Origin: Methanoculleus marisnigri | Lineage (GTDB): Archaea; Halobacteriota; Methanomicrobia; Methanomicrobiales; Methanoculleaceae | Reading direction: 5' to 3' | Assembly: GCA_002503885.1 (NCBI GenBank) | Contig: DASQ01000091.1 | Span: 1 to 14,562 of the forward strand | DNA: 14,562 nt | Notes under the pieces: model-generated | The model's database searches: none | Told to the model about the DNA's origin: nothing | Seen by the model: only the letters and a program-made list of their open reading frames with translations | Shown: positions 13,274 to 14,562 of the stretch, piece by piece | How positions within the stretch are numbered: the first letter of the stretch is position 1 | How the letters are laid out: each line of letters starts with the position of its first letter | Position numbers and translations under genes: made by a program

Positions 13274-13840
13274 TTAAACCGCCTTTTCTTCGAATATCTG
13301 CCCCTCGAAAGTCTGTACGGCGACATCGTCGCGCCTCCAGCACCCGGGCGAAAGCCCGGCCTTGACGCAGGTCTGGTCGAGGAACTCGCTGCTGGTCCAG
13401 CCGTACTCGGTCGGGACCTGCGGGAGGAGGAGGCCTCCGGTCCCGCAACCGCTGACGATCAGGCCGTGCTTCCCGACCTCGACGCAGCCGGGGCGCTCTT
13501 GTGGCGGGCACTCGAGCGGTCGGGGCAGCGTGAGCACCGTCACCTCGAGGTCGAGGCCGGCGAGTTCCGACTGCGTTACCGGTGAGAACCGGGGATCCTC
13601 AAGAGCAGCCGATATGGCCGCCTCGACGATAGCATCGCCGAGCGGCCTCGTCGGGTACGGGAGGCCGATACAGCCGCGGAGACGCCCTTGCTGTTTGATC
13701 GTGACGAAGACGCCGCGCTTCTCCCCAAAAACCGGGGGGAGAGCCGGCAGCACCATCCGTTCGCCGCCGACAGCTCGTTCGATGGCGCTCCGTGCCAGAC
13801 GAACTGCCGTTCTGCCTTCTTCCGGGGTCAGCATTTCCAT
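13274..13840 (-). CDS. AMMECR1-domain protein (TIGR00296 family)
   Basis: A 188-residue member of the AMMECR1 family, conserved in archaea and eukaryotes, full length with the signature LRGCIG near residue 55, preceded by GVFVTIKQQGRLRG and followed by IVEAAISAALEDPRFSPVT and EFLDQTCVKAGL. The biochemical role is unknown; some homologues are linked to Memo and radical-SAM proteins. It is the first gene of the tgtA-arcS operon and ends 5 bp before tgtA. The frame begins with TTG 13843. ATG 13840 is chosen since a TATA-like AAAAGTATTCA at 13861-13871 would put the transcript start there, giving a leaderless message; ATG 13834 is also possible. Its promoter overlaps the 3' end of the archaellin-like gene. 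Confidence 0.92.
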   Translation of the reverse strand: MEMLTPEEGRTAVRLARSAIERAVGGERMVLPALPPVFGEKRGVFVTIKQQGRLRGCIGLPYPTRPLGDAIVEAAISAALEDPRFSPVTQSELAGLDLEVTVLTLPRPLECPPQERPGCVEVGKHGLIVSGCGTGGLLLPQVPTEYGWTSSEFLDQTCVKAGLSPGCWRRDDVAVQTFEGQIFEEKAV

Positions 13841-13860
13841 CAAAATGGGTCGTATGACAT

Positions 13861-13871
13861 TGAATACTTTT
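13861..13871 (-). promoter_or_regulatory. Probable TATA box of the AMMECR1-tgtA-arcS operon
   Basis: On the minus strand AAAAGTATTCA lies about 25 bp before ATG 13840 in otherwise GC-rich DNA. It overlaps the last codons and stop of the gene upstream. Confidence 0.4.
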
Positions 13872-14397
13872 AGTCTTTCCCGGGAGAAGAGAGAGCGTTC
13901 GCGTCGGCTCCAGGAACCCCGACCGGCCCGGTGACCGAGCAGGGTGCGCTGCCTTCGGGGCGTATCTTTACGGTCAGGGCCTCACCGGCAGGGACGGGGC
14001 GGTCGAGACGGAGCCGGATCGTGCACTCCTCCCCGGCGAGAAGGCACATGTCGTCCCGGAGCGGTGCTGCCGTCCACATCCCCGGTCCCGGGAGGGGGTC
14101 TTTTGACCGCGTGAGGATCTCAAGGTAGGTCCCCGCCAGGACCGTCACGGTGGCGCGGGAGAGGTCGACGGGCCCCCCCTGTCCGGTATGGGCGACGCGG
14201 AAGGTGAGGGTATCGATAGAGGTCGCGGAGAGTTCTCCGACCGGCACAAGATGCGGTTCGCCTGCGGCCAGGACCGGGTATGCGTCCGCGCCGGGCGAAG
14301 GGCTGCCGCCCATCGCGCTCGCCCCGAGCGAGACGAACGAGAAGAGTGTGGTGACGACGACGAACGCCGCGAAGATTGCCGCAAGCTCCAGGTGTGT
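13870..14397 (-). pseudogene. Archaellin-like gene that has lost its start and leader to an IS605-type insertion
   Basis: The minus frame encodes 175 residues beginning THLELAAIFAAFVVVTTLFS, FVSLGAS. This is the hydrophobic N-terminal helix of archaellins ('FTGLEAAIVLIAFVVVAAVFSYV') right after the prepilin-peptidase site. The globular part, ELSATSIDTLTFRVA, PVDLSRATVTV, MCLLAGEECTIRLRL and EALTVKIRPEGSAP, follows the beta-rich archaellin head. No ATG, GTG or TTG lies in frame between the stop at 14479-14481 and Met 14313, which is inside the mature chain. The lost part is only the initiator and the roughly ten-residue leader. At exactly this point the right end of a TnpB element begins. The product cannot be processed or assembled as a filament protein unless an unusual start is used. 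It could alternatively be a pilin-like accessory protein. Confidence 0.6.
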
Positions 14398-14430
14398 GTG
14401 AACTACCCCCCGCTTTCGCCGGGGGCTTCC
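14398..14430 (-). mobile_element. Right end of an IS605/IS1341-type element with omega-RNA 3' hairpin
   Basis: On the minus strand GGAAGC is followed by a stem-loop (CCCCCG and CGGGGG, seven-base loop, 14407-14425) and then GTAGTTCAC. I recall this order, 'GGAAGC-hairpin-GGTAGTTCAC', as the usual 3' boundary of tnpB elements in archaea. In such elements this region is the end of the omega-RNA scaffold, and the bases just beyond it (here about 14378-14397) act as guide. The hairpin overlaps the last codons and stop of tnpB, which is normal. Confidence 0.65.
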
Positions 14431-14561
14431 TGCGAGTGTCCGGGGCTCTCTGGGAGCCTCAGACCTGTTTGTCGCAGATTACCGGCGAACTGCCGGTAGC
14501 CCGTCCACAGGGCATTTTGTGATAGGAACCGCACCATGATATTGACCGCACTATTTTGGTC
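14403..14561 (-). CDS. tnpB: TnpB (IS1341-type RNA-guided nuclease), C-terminal end, cut by window edge
   Basis: The last 52 codons of a gene entering from the right edge. It begins DQNSAVNIMVRFLSQNALWT and continues GYRQFAGNLRQTGL, then HSQEAP, ending GESGG. The '(D)xNSAVNI' segment is the RuvC-III motif of TnpB with its catalytic Asp, and the 'RFLSQNAxWTGYxQFAGNLRQTGL...HSQEAP' tail is characteristic of methanogen IS1341-type TnpB. The zinc finger and the rest of the nuclease lie outside the window. TnpB is an RNA-guided DNA nuclease that helps maintain its element. The reading frame here is unbroken and the stop lies inside the omega-RNA hairpin as expected, so the gene may be intact. Whether a tnpA is present cannot be seen. 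Confidence 0.75.
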   Translation of the reverse strand, partial: DQNSAVNIMVRFLSQNALWTGYRQFAGNLRQTGLRLPESPGHSQEAPGESGG

Positions 14562-14562
14562 T

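Noticed and set aside
11913..13277. 454-codon plus frame opposite tgtA
   Set aside because: Antisense shadow of a gene whose catalytic and zinc residues are all present.
13269..13511. N-terminal extension of tgtA to 13511
   Set aside because: The extension is Arg/Pro-rich and lies over the AMMECR1 coding sequence; the family N-terminus begins at 13268.
1..14562. tRNA, rRNA or known riboswitch
   Set aside because: Reading both strands gave no cloverleaf with a TTCGA-type arm, no rRNA motif and no riboswitch core that I recognise.

Overview
The window looks like a chromosomal segment of a GC-rich methanogenic archaeon of the order Methanomicrobiales, most likely Methanoculleus or a close relative. 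This rests on the archaeosine genes tgtA and arcS in their split euryarchaeal form, an archaellin-like gene, archaeal TATA-type promoters with short or absent leaders, and IS elements typical of methanogens. The genus is an inference. Two conserved blocks (about 5.0-8.0 kb and 10.2-13.8 kb) are separated and flanked by accessory DNA rich in gene and transposon debris.

1-5 kb, accessory. The window opens inside the 3' end of an IS1634-type transposase (+), followed by a convergent DHA2-type MFS exporter (-), an unrecognised 107-codon reading frame (+) and a small lipoprotein (+). From 2.9 to 5.0 kb lies a marR module: an intact MarR repressor, a perfect 9-bp-arm operator, a divergent frameshifted membrane-protein gene, and a second operator-flanked promoter with no gene behind it. 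Two decayed halves of an ISH3/IS4-like transposase flank the module. They lie on the same strand but in reversed order (C-terminal half upstream, N-terminal half downstream).

5-8 kb, core metabolism. On the minus strand is a translationally coupled pair encoding an NfnAB/SudAB-type flavin iron-sulfur oxidoreductase. Divergent from it is a plus-strand pair, a two-helix membrane protein followed by a YbjQ/UPF0145 protein, closed by a good terminator. A nested inverted repeat sits in the shared upstream region.

8-10.2 kb, accessory, defence-flavoured. An AlbA_2/HATPase_c_4 (Schlafen-AlbA, COG2865-like) protein carries a 12-bp tandem repeat in its linker. Upstream of it are remnants: a truncated N-terminus resembling large predicted defence nuclease/ATPase proteins, a decayed C-terminal wHTH tail of a Fic/AlbA-type protein, and an unidentified plus-strand fragment.

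10.2-13.8 kb, tRNA modification operon (minus strand). AMMECR1-domain protein, then tgtA, then arcS, with a 5-nt gap and a 14-nt overlap. TgtA installs preQ0 at position 15 of tRNA and ArcS acts in its conversion to archaeosine. TgtA lacks the PUA domain, while ArcS carries one.

13.9-14.56 kb. A divergent archaellin-like gene has lost its start codon and leader. At that point sits the right end of an IS605/IS1341-type element: the last 52 codons of TnpB, a GC-rich hairpin characteristic of the omega-RNA 3' end, and a GTAGTTCAC terminus. The DNA next to it, which would act as the TnpB guide, is the archaellin gene itself. I consider this junction and the marR/transposase module the two most interesting parts of the window.
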